Shown here: one piece after another, positions 48,296 to 59,367 of the stretch
Layout of the letters: every line of letters begins with the position of its first letter
Position numbering within the stretch: the stretch's first letter is position 1
Assembly: GCA_031002005.1 (NCBI GenBank)
Contig: CM061920.1
Span: forward strand, 121,696,095 to 121,760,094
Direction of reading: 5' to 3'
Length of the DNA: 64,000 nt
Origin: Vandiemenella viatica
Taxonomy: Eukaryota > Arthropoda > Insecta > Orthoptera > Morabidae
Notes under the pieces: generated by a model
What the model was told of the DNA's origin: nothing
Databases searched by the model: none
Seen by the model: the letters and a program-made list of their open reading frames with translations, nothing else
Made by a program: the position numbers and the translations under genes

Positions 48296-48302
48296 GTAGT
48301 TA

Positions 48303-48435
48303 AGTAAGAAATGGGACTGGAATAAATTGTGGAGGAAAATGACGAACAATTTACCTGAAGTAGATACTGAAAAAAAAGTCCAGTGAGTTGAAAGCAGGCG
48401 AGTAAGGAAAATGCTCCGCCGCTTTTAAATTAAAT
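48303..48435 (+). repeat. LINE-B 3' end fragment
   Basis: ggactggaataaattgtgga, then aaaatgacgaacaatttacc aligns with the LINE-B coding end at 51458-51500 (ggattggaataatttaccaa, gatgaataatttaccg). The segment ends gctccgcc-ttttaaattaaattaaaa, matching the LINE-B tail gctccattataattaaatta. The frame is broken. Confidence 0.55.
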
Positions 48436-49037
48436 TAAAATTTTACATTCCAGCGATCTGCAGACAGGTAGTGATGTGCCTCCGGGTAAGGTAAACATTG
48501 GGTTCACCGAGAATATACAGTCACTGAGCATCGGACCAGCAACAGTTACACAACCTGAAGTCTCGCTGAAATACTGAACCTAACAGCAGGTTCAAAGAGA
48601 CCAAAGAGAGCACTCTATTTCTAATTCAACTGAACTGAATTTATTTTATCTCGCAGAGGTTTTTTTTCACTCTTTTATTCAATCAAATAATTTTAATATT
48701 CACATTCATATCACTTGGGCGCTGTGAGACAGCTATCTCTGTGATGTTATTTTACCGGCTGAGATTTATTAAGGAAGTTGATAAATTTTTGGTTGCATGA
48801 AATAACTCGGAAGAATCACTTTTATTTTTCCGAACACTCTATAATAACATTACAGAGAACACCGTCTCAATCCAAAGATCCTAACATACAATGTTCCGGC
48901 GATTCTAACTTTCAATTAACTTGCAACTCCTCAGATAGTTTCTGCCGCTTATTTAAAATGACACTACATAAAGATGCAGAATAACACAGAGAAAGCCGAC
49001 CGATGTTTTTCGAACGGCGACAATACAACCAGCAATC
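48436..49037. other. no feature recognised
   Basis: AT-rich DNA. The 68-codon frame at 48778-48984 has no motif. Confidence 0.45.
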
Positions 49038-49365
49038 AAAGTCACATTAAAACAATCAGAAGCAATACCGAATCATTCACAATCAGCATAAAACATACAG
49101 AAATGAAAATTGAAGATATTTACAGATATACAAAAAAAAAAATTATCAACGTAACCCAGTCCAAAATGTTGGAAATTGTCCGCCAAACATCGTGGCTCAC
49201 CTGAACTCTTGCAATCAAAATCTTGTAATCCATGTTTCATGCATAATACTGTCCTTGAACATATTACATAGTATTTACATAGCTTCCCTCTGTAAAACAA
49301 TGTTCATTTACACAAATTCACAGTTAATTACACAAAAATTATACAGGACCATAATTAATCAACTC
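49038..49365 (+). repeat. dispersed repeat D, plus copy
   Basis: This matches the minus strand of 24030-24355 over its whole length with scattered differences; see that entry. A frame from 49192 runs on past the repeat to 49680 (162 codons), but the two halves have different composition and I do not call it a gene. Confidence 0.7.
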
Positions 49366-50424
49366 GGCTTGCTACACATAATTTTTCAAATAATATTTCA
49401 TACAAGGGCTTGGTCTAAGGGCTGCTACAAATTCCTGTCTACTAACCCGCTTACGAGGGAGTTTGCTGAGAACACAGGAAGATATAGCAGTCTTAGTAGA
49501 GTCCAGAAATTGGTGTTTTTGGCTGCAGAATTACCTTACAGTTGTTTCTGTCGTGATAGTATTGGCTACTACGGTCGCTACCGACGAGTTCATCAACATG
49601 ACACTCATCGCCGTCGTCATATTTTACAATGGTTGAGGTCTTTGAAATATTCCGCTTCCCTGAATGCAGCTGAGGTTTAATTATTTTACTCTCCAACTTT
49701 TCCATTCCGATGTCTTTCTCCTTTTATCTCGGCAGTCCAGCATTGTGGAAAGTGTATCATTTTAGAAAAAAAATAGTTACCTTGTCTTCCCCCGCCCACT
49801 CTCCCATTGAACTTGAGCGAAGCTCATATAGGCTATTAAACCACTAAGGTGATATGAGGAACGTTGACGGAACATTTTTAAGAAATGGGCCGCGTTCATG
49901 CGAGTTCTGTAAGCCCATTGCAAATATTATTGTGTTTGTGTAGTTTTATTGAAATAAAATGTCGATTGGTACCCTTGGTAGTCACGCAAGATAGATGAAG
50001 ACATAAGATTGATTCTTGATCTGTCCATGCTAGTACTTCGTATGGTCCAACATGATGGCACGAAACAGTAGGTTTTTAATTTGTATTCCGTCTTAGAAAT
50101 ACTAAATTATTTTCTGTAACAACAAATATTAGCAACGCCATGTAAAGGTAACGTAGGAGAAACTGGATACACTACTTCAGACAGAACCCGTTGCGTTAAC
50201 CCAGGAGATTTGTTTTCCAGGAAACCATGTAAGGTTCTTCGTGAGGAGAACTACTTGTTGACGCACCCTAAAGCCGGTGAGGAGAACTACAGTAACATTG
50301 AATTTTGTATATGATCGCTAGTTTCCAGATCACTAAGTTACGCACACAAAGCTTTCTAGCAATCGGTTACATATTAAGCGAAACGATAACGTCTCATAAA
50401 TTATTCACGTCACTTGACTAAGCC
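49366..50424. other. no gene recognised
   Basis: A GC-richer patch at 49430-49680 is open on both strands (to 49680 on +, 49705-49493 on -) without a motif. The rest is featureless. Confidence 0.35.
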
Positions 50425-51628
50425 TGCTTATTGGACAGTAAGTGGTGTTTAAGTAGGCAACATGGGTTCAGGCAAGAATATTCAAGCGAATCTCAGTTGG
50501 TGGTATATATGCGAGATATTTCAGATGAAATGGACAATGGGGGCCAAATTGATAGTGTAGCACTAGATCTGTCAAAGGCGTTTAACAGAGTGAGCCATAA
50601 AATGGTAGTAAATACTGTAAGGTAAAAACTATTGAAGTGGATGAGAAAGTGATTTGCTGGGTAGAAGGGTTTAAAAAAATATAAAACACAGGAAATGCAG
50701 TATCAAAAGAAGTGGAAGTAAAAATGGAAGTGTCGCAGGGAAGCGTGTAGGGACCATTGCTATTCATTATTTTAATGAATAATTGTGTTTATTGTTTACT
50801 ATCTCAAATTAGATTGTTTGCAGATGACATAATGCTATATAGAAGGATCAAAACGATAGACGACTGTAAACAGTTGCAGGGTGATCTGGACAGTATATCT
50901 AGTTGGGTTCGTAGACATGGGATGAAGATAAATGCAAAAAAGACTCAGCTTATTAGATACACAAATAACAAACAAAGATTAATTACGAATATAAGGTGGG
51001 AAAGAATTTCTTGCTGAAGATTTGAAATCTAAATATCTTGGCATTACATTTGATAACAAGCTTAACTGGGCAGGACACATTGGACAGGTGGTATGAAAAG
51101 GTTTCAAAATTCTGCACTTGTTGGAGAGAGTGATGAGGGGATGTACGACCGAAGTAATTGAATTGGGTTACAAAACTTTGGTCAGACCATTGGTTGAATA
51201 TGGTAGTGTAGTATGGGACCCAAATTTTGCGTATCAAATACAGGAGTTGGAGAGGGTGCAAAAAAGGACTGCTAGATTTGAATGAAGAGGGTCATGGGAG
51301 TGTACAAGGCGTATATTGGTGATGAGGAATGGAAAGATATTGGTGTAGGTATGGAAAGTAGTGTATGAAAGGGAAAAGATCACCATGACCACAAGCTGGC
51401 ACTCAATTTCAGGCACAAGGGTGTGGGAAGAATCTCTTTTTTAGGTAAGGGTATCAGGGATTGGAATAATTTACCAAGGGAAATGATGAATAATTTACCG
51501 AAAACATTGAAAGAATTTAAAGTTAAAATTTGTAGAGGGCAAATGCTGGTAGGTGCAGGAAAGAGGGAAGATGGGTATGTAGGGAAATTGCCACCGAGCG
51601 TGTGCTCCATTATAATTAAATTAAAGTC
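50425..51628 (+). pseudogene. LINE-B reverse transcriptase and C-terminus, plus copy
   Basis: Broken + strand frames give RQHGFRQEYSSESQLVVYM and DSVALDLSKAFNRVSHKMV (50431-50625), then RLFADDIMLYRRIKTIDDCK (about 50812), LQGDLDSISSWVRRHGMKI, YLGITFDNKLNWAGH (51040), LVRPLVEYGSVVWDP and RISFLGKGIRDWNNLPREM (51423 on). This is the same family as 33836-34686 and reaches further upstream, so it shows the FADD catalytic box. Stops and frameshifts, including an in-frame loss around the RVQKRTAR region, inactivate it. It ends with the gctccatt...attaaatta tail at about 51628. Confidence 0.9.
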
Positions 51629-52494
51629 ATCATACTGGCGAGTACTCGGAATTAATCGAAATATACTAAAACTGTATAATTTTCTGGTGTATGTTCGATT
51701 GTAAATAGTGGTAAAAATTGATTTCATCACTATTGGGCATTTATTATTTAACTATTCGAAGTTTTGTTTAAGAACAAATACCTTCCATTCACAGGTTTCT
51801 TAGATGCAGCGATTTAACGTCTCTGGATTATTTCTTGTTTTGTTTTGTGACAGTAGTTTCATACGAAACGATGAAGGAGTCTGTAAGTATTTCGATGAAT
51901 AGTTACTCATGTAGGTTAAAATGTAAAGCTAAGTGTCATTGAACTGAAGTTAATTTTATTAGTAAATGTTCTTTTAAGTAGAGTGATTTTTAAACGTTTT
52001 ATTTCAGTTGATCGATTTAAAATCCATTACTCCAATATTTATGTAGAAAAAAGTTATAGTAACATTTGGAGTTTCGTGGTAAACCAGTTATTAATCAAAA
52101 TAATTTATACATTCTGCCTGATAATCCGAATTCTGGTAACGAGATGTTATCTTCATGAAGTTTCCATAATTCCCTCGTTTTATATCATTTGGTTTTATTT
52201 TGTTAAAAGCAAGTGTAAATTTCAAATAAATAACTGCATTTGCTTTTATTTGCACTTACTTTGTTAAAGATTAAATTTACTATTCGATGCAGAGATTAAG
52301 AAAATTACAATGCAATGTCCGTTTACATTTACCTGTTTTTCTTATATTATTTATTTACAAGGACTAGATACAGAAAGCAGAAAGTTGTGTTAAGAGCAGT
52401 GCTTCTATTACTTATGCTATATTCTTTCTTGCAGTTATTGGATCCAGGTCACAATATAACTTTTTTTAAATAGAAGATAAGAAATAAGGGTAGG
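51629..52494. other. no feature recognised
   Basis: AT-rich DNA between two LINEs. The frame at 51983-52267 is AT-driven. Confidence 0.45.
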
Positions 52495-52825
52495 GGTTTG
52501 GGAGAGGCTATATTAGCTTCTTCCAACCAAATGTCAACCAGTCTTTCACGTGGTGCACCCTGTTAGCACGGAACAGACTCTGGCGCCTGAAAGATTACCG
52601 GTATAAGGAGTCACACGCTGCCTGCCAAAGGCTTCCGAAAGGAGAGCGGAAGAGCAGGCAACGTTCCAGGGCACCCTATTGCTCTTGGGGTTGGAAACGG
52701 CCCCTAAAGGCGGATGAAACAGAAATGATCAACGGCACGGGGATGCAGAAGGCAACGGGAAACCACTGCATTAATAACCCAAAGGATACCACGATGACAT
52801 ATAATCCTCTCAAATTACATATATC

Positions 52826-53540
52826 ATGATGGCTTCTTCCTGGGTAAAATATTCCGGAGGTAAAATAGTCCCCCAATCGGATCACCGGGTAGGGACTGCT
52901 AAGGGAGGAGTAATCAGAATGGATAGAAACATTCTACGAGTCGGAGCATGGAATGTTATAAGTCTGAATAGGGATGGTAGGTTAGAAAACTTAAAATGGG
53001 AGATGGAACGACTTAAGTTAGAAGTCGTTGGGATTAGTGAGATTAAGTGGAAGGATGTACAGGATTTCTGGTTTCGGGAATGCAGAATAATTAACCCAAG
53101 CCAGTGGAGTGAGTGGTGTTGGTTTTGCAATCAATAAGAGAGTAAGGAAACGGGTGAGTTATTATGAACAGTTTAGTGACAGAAACTAAGTCCGTCCCAA
53201 CCACGTTAGTGCAAGTACATATTCCAACATCACAGGACGTTGACGAATATATAGAAAAAAAATACGGATAAATTGAAGAATTAATCCGGTATGTGAAAGG
53301 AGGCAGGGAAAATTTAATAATCGTGGATGATTGGAATGCAATAGTGGGAGAAGGAAAAGAGGGGAATACTGTAGGAAGTTTTGGCCTAGGAGAAAGATAT
53401 GAGCTAGGAAGCAGGTTGTTTGAATTTTGTGAAAGATATAAGCTGGTCTTCTTGGCAAACACACTAATTAAAACCATGCAAGGAGGGTATATATCTGGAA
53501 ACATCCCGAGGACACAGGCAGATATCAGCTAGATTATGTC
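52826..53540 (+). pseudogene. LINE apurinic-type endonuclease, broken
   Basis: The first frame (52826-53137) has VKYSGGKIVPQSDHRVGTAK, then RVGAWNVISLNRDGRLENL (the WN motif near the active site) and VVGISEIKW (the catalytic Glu motif). A frameshift follows near 53100. Another frame (53293-53532) carries LIIVDDWNAIVGEGKEGN (DWNA motif), then FGLGERYELGSRLFEFCE and LANTLIKT. The domain would nick target DNA for target-primed reverse transcription; with its frame broken it is inactive. Confidence 0.85.
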
Positions 53541-53584
53541 ATGGTCAAACGGAGATACAGGAATCAAGTTCTAGACTGTAAAGC

Positions 53585-54020
53585 GTGCCCAGGAGCAAAC
53601 ATAGATTTGACAATAATATGATAGTTATGAAGTGCAGACTGAAATTCCAGCAAATAGGGAAGCAGTATAAGCAGAACAGACTGGATGTGAATAAACTGAA
53701 AAAATATAACACGAGGGAAAAATTTGCAGAAATGGTGGACTTGGGTCTAAGTGGTAACTCTGAAAGTAGCTCAACCAAGAACGAATGGAAAGCATTGAAG
53801 AGAAAATAATGAAAGCTGGTAAAGAAACATAAGACTTTTGGGAACGAGGCAAAGTAACCCTTGGGTCACAGAAGAAATTTTGGAGCACATGTATAAGAAT
53901 AGAAGGTACAAAAATGCTCAGGATGAAGCAAGAAGAGACCAATACAGGCAGTGTAGAAATCAGAAAAACAGGAAATACAGGGGAAAAAATCAAAAGAAAA
54001 ATGGCTGTAAAAAAGTGTGA
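53585..54020 (+). pseudogene. LINE linker region, broken
   Basis: Frames at 53585-53809 and 53838-54020 are basic and Lys/Asn-rich (RFDNNMIVMKCRLKFQQIGK; SNPWVTEEILEHMYKNRRYK). They sit where RTE-like proteins have the end of the endonuclease and the charged linker before the reverse transcriptase. Confidence 0.7.
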
Positions 54021-54247
54021 AGAAGTAGAACATGAAATATTGCATATAGGAAAATCAAACAAAATTTCGGAGAAATGAAGAAAAGAGGTATAAACATTAA
54101 AGCTGCCGATCGGAAATCTCTTTTAAGCTCAGACCATAGAGCTATCAGATTGAAATAATACATTGAGAAAGTGTACAATGGGGTCGACTTGAGCAATAGC
54201 GAAATAGAGAAGACGATGTCGACGTTGATGACTTAGGAGATCACGTT

Positions 54248-55020
54248 TTGAGCACAGAATTTTATAGAGCTCTGAATGACTTGAAAGCAAATAAGGCAGT
54301 TGGAATTGATGAGATCCCTGCAGAACGTCTTAAATCCATAGGAGAAGAAGGAATCAAAAGATTATTCACACTGATATCAAAAAGTTATGAAACAGGAGAA
54401 ATTTCAACTGACTTTAACAAAAATATCATCTTCACACTTCCGAAGAAAGCACAAGCCGACAAATGTGAAAATTATCGCACCATTAGTCTAACATCACATG
54501 CTTCAAAGTTACTGACCAGAATAATATATAGAAGAATGGAAAGGTTAGTAGAAGAGACAATAGCTGAAGATCAGTTTGGGTTTAGGAAAAACTACTGTAC
54601 AAGAGAAACCATTCTAGCATTTAAGATTAATACTTGAAGGGCGGATCAAGAAAAACAAAGATACTTTTATGGCGTCTGTTATTCTAAAAAAAGCTTTTGA
54701 TAATGTTATGTGGGAATAAGGTATCCAAAATTTTAAAGAAGTCAGATCTAAAATATGGAGATAGAAGAATACTTCATAAACTATATATTACTCAAGTGGC
54801 TATAGTAAAAGTAGAGATTCATGAGAGACAAGCATCATTCAAAAAGGGTGTGCAAGGTTGTAGTATGTCCCCGTTAATATTAAACTTGTATGTAGAGGAA
54901 GCGATAAATTAAGTAAAAGAATTTTCATGTAGTACATGTGTTGAAGGTAAAAAAATCATTATGCTACGATTGGCTGATGACATTGTCTTGAGGATATTGA
55001 GAAGTCACTGAATAGCATGA
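54248..55020 (+). pseudogene. LINE reverse transcriptase, broken
   Basis: The frame 54248-54637 holds ALNDLKANKAVGIDEIPAER, then KNIIFTLPKKAQADKCENYR, TISLTSHASKLLTRIIYRRM and EDQFGFRKNYCTRETILAF (motifs 0 to 2). After frameshifts come KKAFDNV (motif A region, 54700), KGVQGCSMSPLILNLYVEEA (motif B, 54844-54912) and RLADDIVL with the catalytic LADD (54967-54990). All key blocks are recognisable but split. Confidence 0.85.
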
Positions 55021-55029
55021 ACAATATAC

Positions 55030-55735
55030 TGAAGTAAGATTTTTCACTGAATATAAATCAAAGCAAGACAATAGTGATGAAATGTAGCAGAAATGATAAC
55101 TATCATATAAGATGAAAAATAAAAGTAGGGTCTGAGGCGATAGAAGAAGTAAGTGAATCCTGCTATTTGGGAAGCAAAATTACAGCCGATGGCCGAAGCA
55201 GGAATGATGTTAAAAGCAGAATAGCTACTAGCAATAAGAGCGTTCATGAAAAGAGAAATCTTTTAGTTTAAAATATTGATGTAAGACTTAGAAAGAAATT
55301 TTTTAAAACTCTGTGTATGGACCACAGCACATTATGTTAGCGAAGTATGGACTTTAGGAATACCAGAAAGAAAGGAATTTGAAGCATTGAAAATGTGGTG
55401 CTACAAAGAATGAAAATTAAGTGGACAGATAGAGTACGAAATGAACAAGTTTTGGAAATATTGGGTGAGGAAAGAAGTTTGTGGCAAGAAGTTTACAGAA
55501 AGAAGAGACAGGATTGTAGGTCATATTTTGAGACATGCTGGATTGGATAAGTTGTTAGTGGAGGCAACAGTCGAAGGTAAGAACTGTAGAAGAAGACAGA
55601 GATTAGAATATATGAAGCAGATAATTGAGGTCGTGGTTATAGGGGGTATGTAGAGATGAAGAGGTTATCACGAATTTGGAAGGGATGTAGGATTGCATCA
55701 ATCCAGTCGAAAGAATGATAGCAGAAAAAAAAGTA
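55030..55735 (+). pseudogene. LINE C-terminal domain, broken
   Basis: Remains include CYLGSKITADGRSRNDVKSR (about 55161), MKIKWTDRVRNEQVLEILGE (55411 on) and, in the next frame, RDRIVGHILRHAGLDKLLVE and GKNCRRRQRLEYMKQI (55441-55653). These blocks follow the reverse transcriptase in this LINE type. Several frameshifts are present. Confidence 0.8.
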
Positions 55736-56030
55736 ACAAGTTCATTAAAGTCTATGGGACGTAGGTATTCTCAAAACATATAAATTCCATAAATAATAGT
55801 TATTCGTTTTTGAAACTGAAACATTCGCTTAGGAACTTTTCATAACAATACAAATTTGAGTCGTTTGAAATCAAATGCAGTTATTTAAAAATAACCGGCC
55901 TAAATACTTCGAGAATCTAATCAGCGAAAGGTTACTCACATTACGATAAATATCAATAAGAATACAATGATTAATTGTTATTCATTTTGCTTAAGAAACG
56001 TTTCCTTTTTGCTTATGACTTTATGCATAG
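55736..56030. other. no feature recognised
   Basis: AT-rich DNA between the LINE and the next SINE. Confidence 0.5.
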
Positions 56031-56033
56031 TCG

Positions 56034-56237
56034 ATGTCGAGATCATTAGAGGCTGAGAATACTGGGAAGAAGCAGCGGGAAGGAAGCAAGGATCAGGCCT
56101 TTGAAGGAACCATCCCGGCATTCCCTAAACTGATTTGGGGAAAGCATTTAAAACCCAAATCGGATTTGCCTGACGGAGATTCGGAACCGCATCCTCCCGA
56201 ATGCGAGGCCAGAGCGTTAAACGCTCACCCACTACAC
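56034..56237 (-). repeat. SINE family A, minus orientation
   Basis: Left end gtcgagatcattagaggctg (3' signature), then ccatcccggcattccctaaa, ctgatttggggaaagcattt, a B-box-like ggagattcggaacc and the head cgaggccagagcgttaaacg...cacccacta at the right. It is full-length with a mutated B box. Confidence 0.8.
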
Positions 56238-57181
56238 CCGCTTAGAAATTTGTCAAGAACGCATTCCTACTATTACAACTACAAATAATATCAGCAATTT
56301 TTTACTGGCGTTTAAAATAATCTTGTTATATTCTCATATAACCATGAAAAAAAAATTAGGCATTCGCGAATGCACATAGGAACTCGAAAAGGAATAATAA
56401 CTTTCGAGTCAAAAAAATGAGCACGTAACGCCTTCACGAATAACTGGTTTAATTTGAAAATTTAGTTTGCGATGCTCCTAATTCACAATTTGGTTATGTC
56501 ACTCAAAATTATTAGACCGCGGCAAGATAGACAGGTTCTCGCATTATCCCTTTGCAACCTTTATCGAGTGAGCAAGAAGGCAAACAATGTTTACAACAGT
56601 AATCGCATTAATAGGCTACTGACGTAGTCTTTACGTGACACTTCACATTAAATTTAATTAACGGAGTAAATCCAATGTGAAATATAGGGTAACGAATTTT
56701 TATTAATTACTTGTAACAAAATAAATGCTAATATTTAACTGCAAATAAATAATTTTTACTCACCAGGCAGCGAAATAACCACATGTATGATTACTGTTTT
56801 TTCAAGCGGAGAGATTAATGCCATAACTTTTTTAATATAAATATTGGCTTTTGGCTTCTAGTTCATTAAACCGATACACGCGTGTAAATTTTACTGTTGG
56901 CTGTACTGTGATTGATAAAATTTTAAGTGAGTTGAAGACGTAAACTGACACGTATTCTTTTGTAACATTCCGATTCTCATCAAGTCGTCACACGAGGCAT
57001 ACAAGTTAGATCCAGAGTTAATTTAAAACCTGCTTCTCAACTCTAGGCCCCGATGTGCTTAGTTTGCGTAACCAGAGAATAACGACAACTGCCTGTCAAG
57101 CTGTTTGTGAATAAAACAAATAACGCTCAAATTTGCATTTTTATTCCAATAATTAAAATTCAGTTTCTAAAGGAGTGATTA
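56238..57181. other. no feature recognised
   Basis: AT-rich DNA without supported coding or repeats. Confidence 0.5.
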
Positions 57182-57353
57182 ACAGTGGCCACTACTGCAC
57201 CTCAGAAGGAAGATACTTGTGAAAACTTCGATTGTTTTAAGGTGTTATGAAGATGCAAAATGGTACGGCCTTTGTATGAGAGCTTATTGGTTTTATTTTG
57301 GTGTATTCTGTAATCTTCCGTGTCTGGAACCAGAAAAATACACTTTCGCTTAG
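57182..57353 (+). pseudogene. cysteine-rich open stretch with apparent frameshift
   Basis: Frame one (57182-57250) is open and Cys-containing (APQKEDTCENFDCFK) until a TGA at 57248. An overlapping frame takes over at about 57240 and is open to a TAG at 57351, reading CYEDAKWYGLCMRAYWFYFG and NLPCLEPEKY. The even spread of Cys and aromatic residues across the two frames suggests one former coding exon with a single-base indel near 57240. A pyrimidine-containing gcacctcag at 57196-57205 could be an acceptor. The protein family is not recognised. Confidence 0.25.
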
Positions 57354-57885
57354 TTACCCCAGAACATTATATCATTTCAAGCGTGATATAATTTTCTTTG
57401 GACGAATCTTTATTTAAAAAAATAAAATAAAAAAATAAGATGAACGTTCTTTCAGTGATGAAAATATCCTAAATTTCTCTGTACCATTAAGATAAATGAA
57501 AAATCTATTTAATAATATTCTTTTAAGAACTTGTTTGATTTTTTTTTCTAATGTTAAATATAAAAATAATGTGTGGTCTTTAAATCCATAAAAAATGGTT
57601 GAAGGAAGTAATGGTATGAAACAGACAAATTACTTTCTGTTAACCCAGAAACTGGCATAGTGTTCACAACAAAAGTAATTTAACAACGTCCCAATTCGTT
57701 TGAAATTTAGAAATTTGTATTATTGTTTGAATTATTTTTTTAAGATTTTTGCTGATTTTCTCTATTCATTTCCAACTGGACAGCAAATGTTCCGTTTTTA
57801 CGGAGCAGATGATCGTGAGTTTCACTTTCAAGTTTTATTATGGCAATACTAGCATAGTCCTCACAGAGAAACTTTTTTTTTAAAG

Positions 57886-57999
57886 ATAGCTAACATTTTT
57901 GGAGCTGGTATTGAAATAGCGAAATATTTAGGCCACAGAGGAGCTTCTATTGAAATAACCGATTTTAATTCTAAGATCTGGGGAGGAAACATGAAATGA
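57886..57999 (+). pseudogene. short-chain dehydrogenase-like N-terminal fragment
   Basis: A 9-base T tract and aaag (acceptor-like, ending 57885) precede an open frame of 37 codons ending in TGA at 57997-57999. It reads ANIFGAGIEIAKYLGHRGAS and then IEITDFNSKIWGGNMK. The pattern Gly-x-Gly-Ile-x-Ile-Ala-x-x-Leu-x-x-x-Gly-Ala-Ser-x-x-Ile-Thr-Asp resembles the first beta-alpha-beta of SDR enzymes, which bind NAD(P). Some residues of the TGxxxGIG loop appear missing. No further SDR motifs (NNAG, YxxxK) follow in this window. It may be an exon of a longer gene or a pseudogene fragment, or chance. Confidence 0.3.
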
Positions 58000-58272
58000 A
58001 AAGACCTGGACTGGTTAGTGGTCTATGTTTCCTTAAATTACCCCAGCAGAATGCCGTAATGTTTTCTGGAAACAATTCCCTTCCCGTATACCCACCTGCC
58101 ACACTATCAACAGACGTTCTAATAGTCACACCATCAATTTAGTGGAAAAATATTCATAAAGTATAGGTGTAACAAACGCATATGTTTGAGAACAATATGG
58201 AGAACGTCCAATACCATCTTTTTGAGTAAACGGACCAAATCTTGACGAGTAAATAAATTACATTAGGTTTGT
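58000..58272. other. no feature recognised
   Basis: No coding signal between the SDR-like fragment and the next candidate exon on the other strand. Confidence 0.45.
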
Positions 58273-58494
58273 TCATCGTATCATTGAAAGCATTTTCCCC
58301 CGAGGTGTAGTGCTGCCGATGCTCTCTTTCTCGCCAGTCACTGGAGGAACTAGGTCACCGTGAAATATGACGCTCACTTCACACGTGTACCCTTTGTGTC
58401 TGTCAGTCGCTAGAGACTCATACATCGCCAGGACACTCCTCTGTCGCTCCACTGTTCCAGCCAAATTAATACTTGGCTTTGTGTTACCTGTCAT
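58273..58494 (-). CDS. candidate exon, unknown protein
   Basis: On the minus strand an ATG at 58494 opens 73 codons to a TGA at 58275-58273. GC and CpG content are clearly above the flanks and amino-acid use is balanced: it reads INLAGTVERQRSVLAMYESL, then ATDRHKGYTCEVSVIFHGDL and VPPVTGEKES. A possible acceptor, ttttgatgacag, ends at 58489, so the true exon may start just inside the ATG. There is no signal peptide or membrane segment, and I do not recognise the family. Of the unassigned frames here, this one looks most like host coding DNA. Confidence 0.35.
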   Translation of the reverse strand: MTGNTKPSINLAGTVERQRSVLAMYESLATDRHKGYTCEVSVIFHGDLVPPVTGEKESIGSTTPRGKMLSMIR

Positions 58495-58767
58495 CAAAAT
58501 TAGAACGAAATTCCTGATATTATGAAGAACCTGAAGAATATTGCGAATCCAAAAATTACCTTGGTGTGCAATATTCTAGTTTCATTTTAACAGCTGACTT
58601 TCATAGCACAAACTTCAATGCCTTAATATTGTACTTACAGTGTAAAGTGCCGTGAAAGTTTCTAAATGAGTTTTCTTCGTACTTATTTCTCAAAGGAAGT
58701 CGTAGCAAAAAGTTTTTCATGATTCACGATTCATGTTTTCTCGATCCACAGAACTATTTATAATACC

Positions 58768-59367
58768 AACTTGTAGGTGTGTACGCAACTGTAAATATAT
58801 GTATTATGTGTTTTAAATGTCATAATCACTAATAACAAAAGTTCGGTTTTGCAGCATCCTTAACAGCAAGGGATAAGCAAGGAGAGCTGATGACAAGGAG
58901 ACGTTTTATATAACAACAGAGTAAAGATGAACAAGAGAGAAATATGTAATGGCTGAGCTGCAAGAATATGTTATGTTGTATACAAAGAAGGATTGTATAC
59001 AGATTGTTACGTCTGTGGTGAGTGAAGTGTAATGTATGTGAGACTGCAGAAAAAATTCGGATTCGAGAGAAATTCTAAATATTTCATCTTGTGAAAAAGT
59101 CGATGAATCTGTCTACTTAGAGGAGAGAAATAATGGTGAAGAATAATTTTCCCTTTCAGGCAAAAGGAAGTACTACTTACCTGTATATCAAATTAGATTG
59201 TAGGCTCCACATTAAACATCGTCTAATGCATAACAGAAGAAGCAAGTCTCTTTGCTAAAAGGATACAGAGAGACAGTTTTGAGTAGTAATTTATGTGTGA
59301 TACACTAAGTAAGTAAAAACTGAGAGAGGTCAAACGACTTGTAGCACTGGCGGACGGTCATAAACTG
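58768..59367 (+). repeat. dispersed repeat F, first copy
   Basis: This aligns in the same orientation with 62512-63190. Shared blocks include gttatgttg, gaaaaagt-gatgaatct, ctctactta-a-gagagaaa, attttccctttcagg or gagg, catcgtctaatgc-taac and taatttatgtgtgata. The sequence is non-coding in all frames. Divergence looks like 25-35% with indels. Confidence 0.75.

Larger units (their letters stand above)
52495..55735 (+). mobile_element. near full-length LINE (RTE-like), inactivated
   Basis: A 3.2-kb non-LTR retrotransposon in one orientation. It has a conserved leader (52495-52825, including ggttggaaacggcccctaaa and ggcaacgggaaaccactgca), an apurinic endonuclease, a linker, a reverse transcriptase and a C-terminal domain. 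It ends in an A-rich stretch (cagaaaaaaaagtaac) at about 55735. Stops and frameshifts are scattered through the coding part. The clade name is by resemblance to endonuclease-reverse transcriptases of insect RTE-type elements and is not certain. Confidence 0.85.

Noticed and set aside
49192..49680. 162-codon + strand ORF
   Set aside because: The first half is dispersed repeat D and the second half is unrelated DNA; no motif spans both.
53091..54062. Several minus-strand ORFs of 77-145 codons
   Set aside because: They are antisense shadows of the purine-rich LINE endonuclease/linker on the + strand; their Ser/Phe/Leu-rich composition is typical of such shadows.
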